From NCBI RefSeq assembly GCF_002932875.1, contig NZ_PSWS01000002.1, positions 1 to 64,000 on the forward strand: a stretch of DNA of 64,000 nucleotides. The letters run 5' to 3'. The position numbers and the translations under genes are program-made. The DNA comes from Rathayibacter tritici. GTDB taxonomy: Bacteria > Actinomycetota > Actinomycetes > Actinomycetales > Microbacteriaceae. Shown in pieces: positions 40,939-49,738 of the stretch (position 1 is the first letter of the stretch; each line of letters starts with the position of its first letter). Under the pieces are notes generated by a model that ran no database searches, was not told the DNA's origin, and was given only the letters and a program-made list of their open reading frames with translations.

Positions 40939-42264
40939 TCAGCCGTCCTGGGGGTCCCCACCGAGCTGGCCGATGACGGGGAGGGGCCCACCGTCGTCAG
41001 CGCCGGTCCGGCGCCAGCGAGCGATCGCGTTGCCGAGGTGGTAGATCACCAGGGCCGCGCCGGCTCCGAGGACGATGCCGCCGAGCTCGAAGCCCCCCGA
41101 CGAGAACGAGAAGCCGGCGATCGCGATCACGAGCGAGACCGCGGCCGTGTACTGGTTGACCGGGCGCGAGAAGTCGACGCGGTTGTCGATCCAGATCTTG
41201 ATGCCGATCACACCGATGAGGCCGTACAGCGCGGTGGTCGCGCCGCCCAGGACTCCCGCCGGGATCGAGTTGAAGACAGCGCCGACCTTGGGCGAGAGGC
41301 TGAGCAGGATCGCGGTGATACCCGCGACCCAGTAGGCGGCCGTCGAATACACCCGGGTGGCGGCCATCACTCCGATGTTCTCGCCGTAGGTGGTGGTTCC
41401 GGAGCCGCCGAAGGCACCCGACAGCGTGGTGGCCAGGCCGTCGGCGATGAGCGCACGGCCGGTGCTCGCGTTGGCGGAGGCGTCGGTCATCGTCGCGACT
41501 CCGCGCACATGCCCCACGTTCTCGGCGATCAGCACGAGCACGACCGGGAGGAACATCGCGATGCCCGACCACGTGGATCCGGACCCGAAGTCGGGAAAAG
41601 TGAACGGCGGCAGGCCGAACCAGTCGGCCGCGCCGACCGTGGAGTAGTCGATCTCGTCGCGCACGAGCGCCACCACGTAGCCGATGAGCACACCGAGGAA
41701 GATCGAGACGCGACCGAGAAAGCCCCTCAAGAACACGCTCGACAGGATGATCGCGGCAAGCGTGATCGTCCCGGTGACCGGCGCTTTCTCGAAGCTGGTG
41801 TAGGCGGTCGGAGCCAGGTTGAAGCCGATCAGCGCCACGATCGCGCCGGCCACCACGGGCGGCATCAGCCTGTCGATCCAGCCGAGGCCGACGACCTGCA
41901 CCACGACACCGACCGCGGCGAGCAGCAGCCCGACCGCGACGACTCCGGCGAGCGCCGACCCCGTCCCTCCGACCGTCGTCGCCGCCGTCACCGGCGCGAT
42001 GAACGCGAAGCTCGAACCGAGGTAACTGGGCAGCCGGTTGCGGGTGACCAGGAGGAACAGCAGCGTGCCGACACCCGAGAAGAGCAGGGTCGTGGCGACC
42101 GGGAACCCGGTGAGCACGGGCACCAGGAACGTCGCTCCGAACATGGCGACGACGTGCTGGATGCCGATCGCGACGGTTGCGGGCCAGCTGAGCCGTTCAC
42201 CGGGAGCGACGACGGCGCCGGGCTCGACGGTACGGCCGTCTCCGTGCAGGGTCCAGATGGGCAT
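40939..42264 (-). CDS. uraA: NCS2 uracil permease
   Basis: 441 residues with about 14 membrane segments. GIQHVVAMFGATFLVPVLTG is the TM1 signature with conserved Gln-His; IAENVGHVRGVATMT contains the substrate Glu and the conserved NxGxxxxT-like region; GGSGTTTYGENIGVMAATRV is the second substrate loop. This is the UraA/PyrP group of proton-coupled uracil importers (xanthine permease less likely). ATG 42264 has AGGAG five bases before it. Divergent from a leaderless hypothetical gene. Confidence 0.88.
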   Translation of the reverse strand: MPIWTLHGDGRTVEPGAVVAPGERLSWPATVAIGIQHVVAMFGATFLVPVLTGFPVATTLLFSGVGTLLFLLVTRNRLPSYLGSSFAFIAPVTAATTVGGTGSALAGVVAVGLLLAAVGVVVQVVGLGWIDRLMPPVVAGAIVALIGFNLAPTAYTSFEKAPVTGTITLAAIILSSVFLRGFLGRVSIFLGVLIGYVVALVRDEIDYSTVGAADWFGLPPFTFPDFGSGSTWSGIAMFLPVVLVLIAENVGHVRGVATMTDASANASTGRALIADGLATTLSGAFGGSGTTTYGENIGVMAATRVYSTAAYWVAGITAILLSLSPKVGAVFNSIPAGVLGGATTALYGLIGVIGIKIWIDNRVDFSRPVNQYTAAVSLVIAIAGFSFSSGGFELGGIVLGAGAALVIYHLGNAIARWRRTGADDGGPLPVIGQLGGDPQDG

Positions 42265-42355
42265 GGGGCTCCTCGGCGGGAAAGGAAGGCGGGGGTCGGA
42301 GTTCACAGTAGCGAGGGGCCTGGCCTCCCCGGAGCCCTCGTCCTACGATCGGGCC

Positions 42356-42892
42356 ATGCACTCCGGCGGCTGTCTCGACGAGGCGGAGTACTGCGCGCAC
42401 CTCGAGGAGTGGGCCGCCCGGGTCCGCGCCTCCTTCGGAGATCTGCCGCTGTGGGCGGTCTGCGGCTGGAGTGGTCGGCGCCTGCTCGGCGAATGGATCT
42501 TCTCGGGCGCACCGCACGGCCTGGCGTTCCTCGGGGCCGGCGCGGTCCGCGGCGGGTCGGGTCCCTCCGTCGAGACGCGGACGACCCTGGGCGATCCCCG
42601 CCGGGACGTCGCGCTGCTCTGCGGCCGCGAGGAGTCGCCGGTCTCGTTCGTCCGCCCGGAGGCGCTCCCCGCGCCGACCCGCATCGCCGAGATCGCGGTC
42701 GACGGGGAGCAGGAGCCGTTCGAGGTCTGGGAGGGCGACGGCGCCGTCCGCGCGGCCGCCTCCGTGCGCGGGCACGTGCTCACCCTGGAGTGCCGCGGCG
42801 TCGGGCTCGACCGGCTCGCGCTGGCCGAGGTGGACGACATCGAGCCGTTCGTCGCGGGCTGGCTCGAGGACGCGGGCGCCTTCGGGCGCTGA
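42356..42892 (+). CDS. hypothetical protein
   Basis: 178 residues, no signal peptide. LEEWAARVRASFGDLPLWAV, then a beta-rich body (PTRIAEIAVDGEQEPFEVWE, VRGHVLTLECRGVGLDRLAL) and a final helix. Not recognised. TACGAT (42344-42349) ends six bases before the ATG: probable leaderless message. Confidence 0.6.
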   Translation: MHSGGCLDEAEYCAHLEEWAARVRASFGDLPLWAVCGWSGRRLLGEWIFSGAPHGLAFLGAGAVRGGSGPSVETRTTLGDPRRDVALLCGREESPVSFVRPEALPAPTRIAEIAVDGEQEPFEVWEGDGAVRAAASVRGHVLTLECRGVGLDRLALAEVDDIEPFVAGWLEDAGAFGR

Positions 42893-42996
42893 CGGGTCGC
42901 TCGTTCCTCTGCTCCGCGGTCCTCCTCGGCCCCGTCACCGCGCGGCGCGCCGGGCCCTGGCGAGCGGCACCCGGCACCGAGGAGGAGCATGGAGGC

Positions 42997-44085
42997 ATGC
43001 CAACTCCTCTCGCGGGCCCGGAGCGCTTCGCCGCTCTCGCCGCCGCGATCGCCGACCCCGTCCGCCGCTACCTCTGGCGCCGCACCGACGAGGCTCAGGC
43101 CGACGACGTCCTCGCTTCGACCCTCGGCGTGCTGCACCGCCGGTGGGACGACCTCCCGGACGGCGACCCTGTCCCGTGGGCCATCGGAGTCGCGCGGCTG
43201 CAACTCCAGACCGCCCGGCGGGTGCAGCGGAGGCAGGTGCTGCTGGCGCAGCGGGTCGGCGTCGTCGATCCTCCGCAGGTACACGACGAGGAGGCGTCCG
43301 ATGTCGCCGCCCGCCTCGCTCTAGCCCGGGTCCGCGAGGCCGATGCCGAGCTCCTCAGGCTCTGGGCGTGGGAGGGGCTCGACATCCGCGGCATCGCCGT
43401 CGTGCAGGCCGAGTCAGCGGAGTCGGTCGCGATGCGCCTGGACCGAGGGCGGACGGAGTTCGCCGAGCTTCTCGCCGGCCAGGAGCGCAGCTCATCGGCC
43501 GAGGACCCGCGCTCGGTGCTGCACACCATCGACCCCGCCGCGACGCTCCCCCCACTCGCTCCGGTCGAGCTCGCCGCTCATATCGCGGCGGCAACCGGCG
43601 GGCCCGGCAGGCAGGAGCCGTCGACGTCGGTGTATCGCCGCCGTTCCCCGTGGCTCACGGTCGGCGTGGGAGCGCTCAGCACCGCGGCGGCCGCGTCGCT
43701 GCTGCTCCCCTTCGCCCTCGGTATCGGCGGCACATCGAGCACGTCGTTCCAGCTCTACAGCACCGGCGGACCGGGCGCCGTCTGCTCACCGGTCACCGCG
43801 GAGGCGCTCTCCCCCGCCCAGGTCGCCTTCCGCGCGGAAGTGCGCGGCATCGACGGCGCGGTCGTCACCCTCCACGTCCTCGACCGCTACGCCGGAGAGG
43901 TCGGTGACACGGTGACGCTCACGCAGGCCGCCGAGTCGGCCGTCGACGGCGCGCCGATCACCTTCGAGAACGGTGTCGACTACCTCCTCGCGGCCGACGG
44001 AGACACGATCCTCACCTGCGGGCTCAGCGGTCCGAGCTCACCGGAGCTGACCGCGCTCTACCGGGAGGCGTTCGCACTGCGCTGA
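42997..44085 (+). CDS. ECF sigma-like domain fused to a membrane helix and external domain
   Basis: 362 residues. Residues 1-170 resemble sigma-70 regions 2 and 4 of an ECF factor: DPVRRYLWRRTDEAQADDVL, STLGVLHRRWDDLPDGDPVP, WAIGVARLQLQTARRVQRR, then ELLRLWAWEGLDIRGIAVVQ with a weak HTH. A linker leads to one membrane helix (SPWLTVGVGALSTAAAASLL, ~212-240) and an outside domain with two Cys. Sigma and anti-sigma-like membrane parts are usually separate genes, so this is an unusual fusion, or a membrane-held sigma. GGAGGAG precedes the ATG. Whether it binds core polymerase is unknown. Confidence 0.65.
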   Translation: MPTPLAGPERFAALAAAIADPVRRYLWRRTDEAQADDVLASTLGVLHRRWDDLPDGDPVPWAIGVARLQLQTARRVQRRQVLLAQRVGVVDPPQVHDEEASDVAARLALARVREADAELLRLWAWEGLDIRGIAVVQAESAESVAMRLDRGRTEFAELLAGQERSSSAEDPRSVLHTIDPAATLPPLAPVELAAHIAAATGGPGRQEPSTSVYRRRSPWLTVGVGALSTAAAASLLLPFALGIGGTSSTSFQLYSTGGPGAVCSPVTAEALSPAQVAFRAEVRGIDGAVVTLHVLDRYAGEVGDTVTLTQAAESAVDGAPITFENGVDYLLAADGDTILTCGLSGPSSPELTALYREAFALR

Positions 44086-44224
44086 GAGGACATCGCAGAC
44101 GGGTGTTCACCGGCGGGGGAATCGCAGCCGGAAGGAATCACAGCCGGGCGCTCGCCGCAAGGGGCTCCTGCGGGGCGAGGATCCCGTCGCAGGCTGAAGG
44201 TACCGATCCTTCTGGAGGCAAATG

Positions 44225-45178
44225 ATGTTCTTCCACGTGCAACGACTCATCAACGACATCGAGCAGGACGAACCGGATCCGGCCGCCGCCAACGCCCTGC
44301 AGGAGGGGCTCGGCGGGCAGTTCGGCGAGATGCGCACAATGATGCAGTATCTCTTCCAGGCCATGAACTTCCGCGGCGCCGACGCGAAGCCCTATCGGGA
44401 CCTGATCCAGGGCATCGGCACCGAGGAGATCAGCCACGTCGAGCTGATCGGCACGACTATCTCGCGCCTGCTCGACGGTTCTCCGCGCTATCAGGGGAAG
44501 CCGACGGATCCGCTCGACACCCCGGGCGCGGGCGGCGCGACACCACTCAGCATCGCGCTGGACACAAGCAATATCCACCACTACCTCGTCGGCGCCCAGG
44601 GCGCACTGCCCGTCGATGCGGCAGGCAACCCGTGGAGCGGCAGCTACGTCTACAACTCGGGCAATCTCGTGCTCGATCTGCTCTATAACCTGATGCTCGA
44701 ATCCACTGGCCGCCTGCAGAAGTGCCGCATCTACGAGATGACCGACAACAAGACCGCGCGCTCCACCATCGCCTACCTGATCGTGCGCGACCAGGCGCAC
44801 GAGAACGGCTATGCGAAGGCGCTCGAAACGCTCGGTGTCGACTGGAAGAAGACTCTTCCCATCCCGAAGACGAACGCCGAGAAGTTCCCCGAGGTCAAGA
44901 AGCTCGTCGACCTCGGACTCCAGAGCAAGCAGTACACGTTCGACCTCGACGGCGCGTCGGAGGCGGGGAAGATCTACCGCGGAGCCTCGCCCTCGAATGA
45001 TGGCACGGACCTCGAGTCGAAGGAGCAGGCGCCCGAGGGCGTCCCCTCCGTTATCGCACCGGAGCGCTTCGAGGAGTTCTCGCCGGGCCTGGACCCCGAG
45101 CTGCTCAAGCTCATCCAGACCACAGCCGAGATGGAGCTCGACGAGATCAGCTCCTTCTACGGACCGACTGCGAAATGA
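44225..45178 (+). CDS. manganese catalase
   Basis: 317 residues. Di-manganese four-helix bundle: GGQFGEMRTMMQYLFQAMNF and GTEEISHVELIGTTISRLL hold the first Glu/His ligands, DLLYNLMLESTGRLQKCRIY and RDQAHENGYAKALETLG the second set. It splits hydrogen peroxide without haem. Two ATG codons (44222, 44225); GGAGG at a better distance favours 44225 and gives the standard MFFHVQ start. C-terminus is longer than the shortest family members. 139 bp of structured-looking but unclear sequence precede it. Confidence 0.95.
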   Translation: MFFHVQRLINDIEQDEPDPAAANALQEGLGGQFGEMRTMMQYLFQAMNFRGADAKPYRDLIQGIGTEEISHVELIGTTISRLLDGSPRYQGKPTDPLDTPGAGGATPLSIALDTSNIHHYLVGAQGALPVDAAGNPWSGSYVYNSGNLVLDLLYNLMLESTGRLQKCRIYEMTDNKTARSTIAYLIVRDQAHENGYAKALETLGVDWKKTLPIPKTNAEKFPEVKKLVDLGLQSKQYTFDLDGASEAGKIYRGASPSNDGTDLESKEQAPEGVPSVIAPERFEEFSPGLDPELLKLIQTTAEMELDEISSFYGPTAK

Positions 45179-45242
45179 CTGGTCGGGCCCCGCGTGCAGG
45201 CGCTGCGCGGGGCCCGATCCGTCGTGCCGACAGGAGGCACGC

Positions 45243-46775
45243 ATGCCGGCGTTCCGGCTCCTCGCCCCGCTCCACACGAGCGGCGCCGCTCTGAACGACC
45301 TCGTCGGCCCAGGCCTCCGACTCCTCGGCGACGGCGGTGCCCGCGTGACGAGCGTCACCCTCGCCCACCGCGAGATCCGGCCGGGAGCGCTTTTCGCCGC
45401 ACTGCCCGGTCGCCACGCGCACGGATCGAGATTCGCCGCCGCCGCAGCCCAGGCGGGAGCCGTCGCGGTGCTGACCGACGACGACGGGATCGAGGCGGCA
45501 CGCGCCTGCGGACTCCCCGTCCTGGTCAGCGCCGACCCCCGCGCCGCGCTGGGCGGGATCGCCGCCCGCGTTTACGGCTCCGACCGCACACGAATGACGC
45601 TCCTCGGCGTGACCGGCACCAACGGCAAGACCAGCACCGTGCACCTCCTCGACGCGGTGCTCCGGCAGCTCGGCATCGTCTCGGGCCTGAGCTCCACCGC
45701 ACAACGCCGCAGCGGCGACCACGTCGTGGCCAGCCGCCTCACCACGCCCGAGGCTTCGGAGCTGCACGCGCTCCTCGCCCGGATGAGCGAGGACGGCGTC
45801 GAGACGGCCGCGATCGAGGTCAGCGCCCAGGCGCTGGTGCGCTCGCGGGTCGAGGGGATCGTGCTCGATGTCGCCGGATTCACCAACCTCAGCCACGACC
45901 ACCTCGACGACTTCGGCGACCTGGACGAGTACCTCCGCACGAAGCAGCGCCTGTTCACTCCTCTGCGCAGCCGCCGCGGTGTCGTGGTCGTCGACACGGA
46001 GGCGGGACGCCGAGTCGCCCGCGAGGCCGCGATCCCGGTCGTCACGCTCTCGACAGACGGCGACTCGGACTGGCTGATCGACGTGCTCGACACCTCGTTC
46101 GACCGAACGCGGTTCCGACTCGCCTCCCGCGACGGCTGGTCGATGACCACCTCCGTCCCCCTGCTCGGACGCCACATGGCCTCGAACGCGGCGCTCGCAC
46201 TGGTGATGCTGATCGAGGCGGGGCACGAGCGCGACGGGCTGGCGGCGGCCGTCGGCTCCGGGATCGACGTCACCGTACCCGGGCGGACCCTGCTCGTCTC
46301 GGGTGCCGACGGGCCGCGGGTCTACCTCGACTTCTCACACACCCCCGACTCGGTCGCACATACCGTCGACGCGTTGCGCGAAGTGACTCCCGGGCGAGTG
46401 CTCGTCATCCTCGGGGCCGACGGCGACCGCGACCCGAGCAAGCGCGCGCCGATGGGCCGGGCGGCGGCCGAGCGCGCAGACCTGGTGATCGTCACCGATC
46501 ACCACCCGCGCTTCGAGGACCCCGCGCTCATCCGCCGTGCCCTCGTCGACGGCGCCCGCCGCGTCGAGCGCTGCGAGGTGCGCGAGATCGCGGAGCCGGC
46601 CGACGCCGTCCGCGCCGCACTGCGACGGGCGGGCCCCGCCGACTCCGTCCTCTGGGTCGGCCCCGGCGACACCGACTACCGCGTGGTGGGCGCCGTCGAC
46701 CTGCCCTACTCCCCCCGCGCCGACACGGCCCGTGCCCTCGCCGAAGCGGGCTGGAGCGTCGACCTGCTTGACTGA
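45243..46775 (+). CDS. MurE-like Mur ligase
   Basis: 510 residues. TSVTLAHREIRPGALFAALP is the MurE N-domain; LLGVTGTNGKTSTVHLLDAV is the ATP site; TNLSHDHLDDFGDLDEYLRT and the carbamylated-Lys region KQRLF follow; SHTPDSVAHTVDALREVTPG and LGADGDRDPSKRAPMGRAAA are C-domain motifs. Very like UDP-MurNAc-tripeptide synthetases, but it sits outside a dcw cluster and near an AAA ATPase, so it may be a second ligase with another peptide role. The DNPR-type diaminopimelate signature is not seen. GGAGG six bases before the ATG. Confidence 0.85.
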   Translation: MPAFRLLAPLHTSGAALNDLVGPGLRLLGDGGARVTSVTLAHREIRPGALFAALPGRHAHGSRFAAAAAQAGAVAVLTDDDGIEAARACGLPVLVSADPRAALGGIAARVYGSDRTRMTLLGVTGTNGKTSTVHLLDAVLRQLGIVSGLSSTAQRRSGDHVVASRLTTPEASELHALLARMSEDGVETAAIEVSAQALVRSRVEGIVLDVAGFTNLSHDHLDDFGDLDEYLRTKQRLFTPLRSRRGVVVVDTEAGRRVAREAAIPVVTLSTDGDSDWLIDVLDTSFDRTRFRLASRDGWSMTTSVPLLGRHMASNAALALVMLIEAGHERDGLAAAVGSGIDVTVPGRTLLVSGADGPRVYLDFSHTPDSVAHTVDALREVTPGRVLVILGADGDRDPSKRAPMGRAAAERADLVIVTDHHPRFEDPALIRRALVDGARRVERCEVREIAEPADAVRAALRRAGPADSVLWVGPGDTDYRVVGAVDLPYSPRADTARALAEAGWSVDLLD

Positions 46776-46779
46776 CCGA

Positions 46780-47487
46780 GTGTTCTCGACCCTCCCGGTG
46801 CGTCGCATCCAGGCCCACCCCGAGCACCCCCTCGACCTCGCGCAGTGGCCGGCGACGCTCGCGCCTGTGCGGCAGGTGCTGACCGAGGGCTGGGACCTCG
46901 GCGCGGTCACCGTGATCACCGGCGAGAACGGCTCGGGCAAGTCGACGCTGCTCGAGGCGGTCGCCCTCGCCTACGGCCTGAACGCCGAGGGCGGCTCGAC
47001 CGGCGCGATGCACCGCTCCCGCGTCTCGGAGTCGGACCTGGCCGAGCACCTGCAGCTGGTGCGCGGAGCGGGCGCCTCGAAGCGCGGCTTCTTCCTCCGC
47101 GCCGAGACGATGCACGGCTTCTTCAGCTACCTCGAAGACGTTGGGATCGACGGCGGATACCACGAGCGCAGCCACGGCGAGTCGTTCCTCGACATCGTGA
47201 TGAAGCGCTCACGGATCCGCGGCCTCTGGCTCCTCGACGAGCCGGAGTCCGCGCTCTCCGTCTCGGGGTGCCTCGCTCTGATCGGACAGCTGCGCGACCT
47301 GATCGCCGGCGGCTCCCAGGTCCTGCTCTCCACCCACTCGCCGATCCTCGCCGCCCTCCCCGGAGCCGACCTCTACGAGCTCGACGAGACCGGCCTGCGC
47401 GACTGCCGCTACGACGACCTCGACCTGGTGCGCACCTGGCGCAGCTTCCTCGATCAGCCGGCCCGCTTCCTCCGCCGGCTGGAGTAG
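46780..47487 (+). CDS. AAA family ATPase (ABC-type)
   Basis: 235 residues. VTVITGENGSGKSTLLEAVA is Walker A (GENGSGKST); SHGESFLDIV is an ABC-signature-like motif; GLWLLDEPESALSVSG is Walker B and LLSTHSPILAALPGADL the switch region. It has the short soluble AAA_23/AAA_21 form, not a transporter with membrane partner. It begins at GTG 46780, or at TTG 46768 overlapping the Mur ligase stop; both lack a strong ribosome binding site. Role unknown. Confidence 0.8.
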   Translation: MFSTLPVRRIQAHPEHPLDLAQWPATLAPVRQVLTEGWDLGAVTVITGENGSGKSTLLEAVALAYGLNAEGGSTGAMHRSRVSESDLAEHLQLVRGAGASKRGFFLRAETMHGFFSYLEDVGIDGGYHERSHGESFLDIVMKRSRIRGLWLLDEPESALSVSGCLALIGQLRDLIAGGSQVLLSTHSPILAALPGADLYELDETGLRDCRYDDLDLVRTWRSFLDQPARFLRRLE

Positions 47488-47634
47488 CTCGGCTCCAGGT
47501 TCCGCCTCGTCCGCCGCTCCGAGAAGGCTCGCTCGGCCGATCGCGTTCATAACGAAGGATGAACGTCGGCGGCGCCGGGCGTTCTGGCGGATCCGCGGGC
47601 GCACGGATGAAGTCTTCCTGAGTTGTGAACGCGA

Positions 47635-47880
47635 TCAGGCCGCTGCCTCTTCCGAGACCACCCAGCCGGCTCCCTCGAGCCGCTCCAGGATCGAAGAGAC
47701 GCCGCCGGCCGTGCGTCCGCTGGGCTTGGTCACGGTTATGCCCCAGGTCGCGCCGTCGGAGTCGGAGAGCGTCCGGAGGAGGTCAGCGGTGGCGGGACGA
47801 GATGCTGGAGTGGCTGAACAGGAGGGATGCTCTCCAGGCAGGAATGGACGCGTAAACGCAGGCCAAGCAGCCGCATAGGC
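47635..47880 (-). pseudogene. remnant of a winged-helix regulator
   Basis: In the 446-bp gap the minus strand encodes ATADLLRTLSDSDGATWGIT, then GRTAGGVSSILERLEGAGWV followed by VSEEAAA and a stop at 47635. This is the helix-turn-helix and wing of a PadR/MarR-like protein, but no start codon exists upstream in frame up to 47880 and the rest of the domain is missing. A gene relic. Confidence 0.5.
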
Positions 47881-47933
47881 AATTCCACTCTGCGGATTCT
47901 CAAGTGCCTGCCAACCCCTGACATACTCCGCAG

Positions 47934-48593
47934 ATGACCGAGTTCAACCCCGCAGTCTTCCCCGACTCCACCCCCGCTGTCCCGAAGAAGACGGGCAACG
48001 GGCTGGGCCTCGCCTCCCTCATCATCGGGATTCTCGCGCTGGTTGGCGCCTTGATCCCGATCGTCAACTACGTCTCGGGATTCCTCGCCTTCATCGGACT
48101 CGTCCTCGGCGTCATCGGTCTTTTCCTCAAGGGCCGCTCGCGGGGCACAGCGATCGCCGGCGCCGTTCTCAACGCTGTCGCGCTCATCCTCTCGATCATC
48201 CTGGCGATCGTGTACACGGCAGGATTCGCGAGCGGCGTCTCGGACGCGATCGCCACTGCGCAGGCCGAGAGCTCCGAGGCGGCCGCCGTGCCGCGCACCC
48301 TTGTCTACGAGGTCAGCGGTACCGCGGCCTCGGCGTCGATCACCTGGTCGACCTTCGACGGAACAACCTCCGGCTCCGAGCAGGCGACCGGCCAGGTGCT
48401 CCCTTTCACGAAGGAGCTGCAGATCCAGACCGGCGGCGACTTCACCTTCCAGAGCTTCACTCTGTCCGCTTTGAACGGCGTCGACGACGAGGGCGACATC
48501 AGCTGCCGCATCACCCTCGACGGCGAGGTCGTCGCCGAGCACACCAGCACCGGCGCCTTCGCATCCGCGCTCTGCACGGCCACCCCGGAGTAA
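47934..48593 (+). CDS. DUF4190 membrane protein with MmpS-like outer domain
   Basis: 219 residues. Two to three membrane helices (GLGLASLIIGILALVGALIP, YVSGFLAFIGLVLGVIGLFL, IAGAVLNAVALILSIILAIV) as in DUF4190, then an extracytoplasmic beta domain: TLVYEVSGTAASASITWSTF, FTKELQIQTGGDFTFQSFTL, and SCRITLDGEVVAEHTSTGAF with a second Cys close to the end. This resembles the soluble part of MmpS proteins and the two Cys probably form a disulfide. The lipoprotein gene follows 5 bp later, so they may act together. Confidence 0.72.
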   Translation: MTEFNPAVFPDSTPAVPKKTGNGLGLASLIIGILALVGALIPIVNYVSGFLAFIGLVLGVIGLFLKGRSRGTAIAGAVLNAVALILSIILAIVYTAGFASGVSDAIATAQAESSEAAAVPRTLVYEVSGTAASASITWSTFDGTTSGSEQATGQVLPFTKELQIQTGGDFTFQSFTLSALNGVDDEGDISCRITLDGEVVAEHTSTGAFASALCTATPE

Positions 48594-48598
48594 GCGCC

Positions 48599-49222
48599 GT
48601 GCGGAAGCCTTTTCTTGCGATGCCACTCGTCGCGGCGACCCTCGTCGTAACCGCCTGCACCGCCACCCAGCCGGCCGCGGCCCCCCTCGAGTCGACGGCT
48701 ACTCCGACTCCAGAGATGTCGGTCGGACCGGCCTTCGTCGAGCTCGACACCTCTCAGGCGGCGTCTCGTTATCTCGACCTCGTCTGCCCGAATAACATCG
48801 CGATCAATAATCTCTCGGAGGTCTTCTCCGCCGGCGAGGACGACCTCCTGAACGGGGGCTCCCCGGACCCCGCAGGGGTGCATGCGGCCGCTTCAACTCG
48901 CCTCGATCTGACGAGACGGACGCTGACACTTCTCGACGACTCCTACTACCACTGGCCGAGCGAGGTCTCCGAGCAGCTGGAAACCATTCGCAGCTCCTTC
49001 CTCGCGGAGTTGTCCACACTCGACACGATGGCCAACTCGGCTGACTTCCGGGACGCCTACTACACGACCTTCCCCGAAGCGACCGCCGAGCAGCAGAGCG
49101 CGGGGCAGGAGGTCCGCTACGCGCTGGGCATCGATGCAGACACGGTCGCCAGCTGCGTCGGGCACGAGAACGGGGTCGACATCCTGACCGCCGAAAAAGA
49201 GAAACGGGAAGCGACCACCTAA
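48599..49222 (+). CDS. lipoprotein, function unknown
   Basis: 207 residues. Signal peptide with lipobox VVTAC (Cys ~20): PFLAMPLVAATLVVTAC. Mature part is helix-rich, with FVELDTSQAASRYLDLVCPN and two further Cys (near residues 63 and 190). GTG start, five bases after the previous stop. Anchored on the outer face of the membrane. Not recognised; likely co-expressed with the DUF4190/MmpS-like protein. Confidence 0.75.
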   Translation: MRKPFLAMPLVAATLVVTACTATQPAAAPLESTATPTPEMSVGPAFVELDTSQAASRYLDLVCPNNIAINNLSEVFSAGEDDLLNGGSPDPAGVHAAASTRLDLTRRTLTLLDDSYYHWPSEVSEQLETIRSSFLAELSTLDTMANSADFRDAYYTTFPEATAEQQSAGQEVRYALGIDADTVASCVGHENGVDILTAEKEKREATT

Positions 49223-49230
49223 GACCTAAG

Positions 49231-49638
49231 CTGTTCCACCCCGGCGCCCGGCGCACCGCGAAAACAGGTGCGCCGACCGTCTCGCTGCCAGCGGGCTTCA
49301 CCTCGACGGGTCCGGCGGCGGGTCTCGAGCTGGCGGCTCCGTGTGGCGAGGACGCGACGCTGCTGGCCATGTCGTCGACTCCGAGCAGGCGCTCCGCACC
49401 GCGTCGCTCCGTCTCGACGCCCGTCTTCGCGATCGCCGGACCGGCGCCTGAGCCGACCGCGACGCCGACCGTCCTGCTGGTGGAGCCGACTTCGGAAGTG
49501 TTGGCCCAGCCCGGAGCCGCCCTCGCGCACACGGGCGTCGCGCGGACGACCGGTCTCGCTGCGCCGGCCCTCACCCTCCTTGCCAGAGGGGAGGGTGCCG
49601 TCGTTGTGACCGTCCGACACGAGTCCGCTCACCGGTAG
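49231..49638 (+). pseudogene. possible relic of a sortase-anchored surface protein
   Basis: One frame is open through the gap but has no usable start before 49369. It reads Thr/Pro/Ala-rich (TPVFAIAGPAPEPTATPTVL), then LAHTGVARTTGLAAPALTLL and a short basic tail. LAHTG followed by a hydrophobic stretch is like the LAxTG sorting signals of this group (compare LASTG at the end of the DUF11 protein), but the stretch is broken by Arg/Glu. Probably a decayed C-terminus. Confidence 0.35.
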
Positions 49639-49651
49639 GCCGGAGCCCACA

Positions 49652-49723
49652 CGCACAACGTCAGCTGAGAGCAACTGTCAGCCACGATGGTGGATGACAA
49701 GCACTCTCAGCCGACGTTGTGCG
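49652..49723. repeat. nested inverted repeat, family B copy 2
   Basis: CGCACAACGTCAGCTGAGAG (49652-49671) pairs with 49704-49723 with one mismatch. Inner arms TGTCAGCCAC (49676-49685) and GTGGATGACA (49690-49699) pair 9 of 10 around a 4-nt loop. Outer arms match copy 1 (15671-15734), inner ones do not. Between convergent genes. Confidence 0.85.
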
Positions 49724-49738
49724 CGTCAGTAGCGTCGA

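Noticed and set aside
40852-44085. 1077-codon frame
   Set aside because: Only the part from 42997 matches a protein family; the rest is antisense to uraA.
47625-47855. 76-codon plus-strand frame
   Set aside because: Arg/Pro-rich, antisense to the winged-helix relic.
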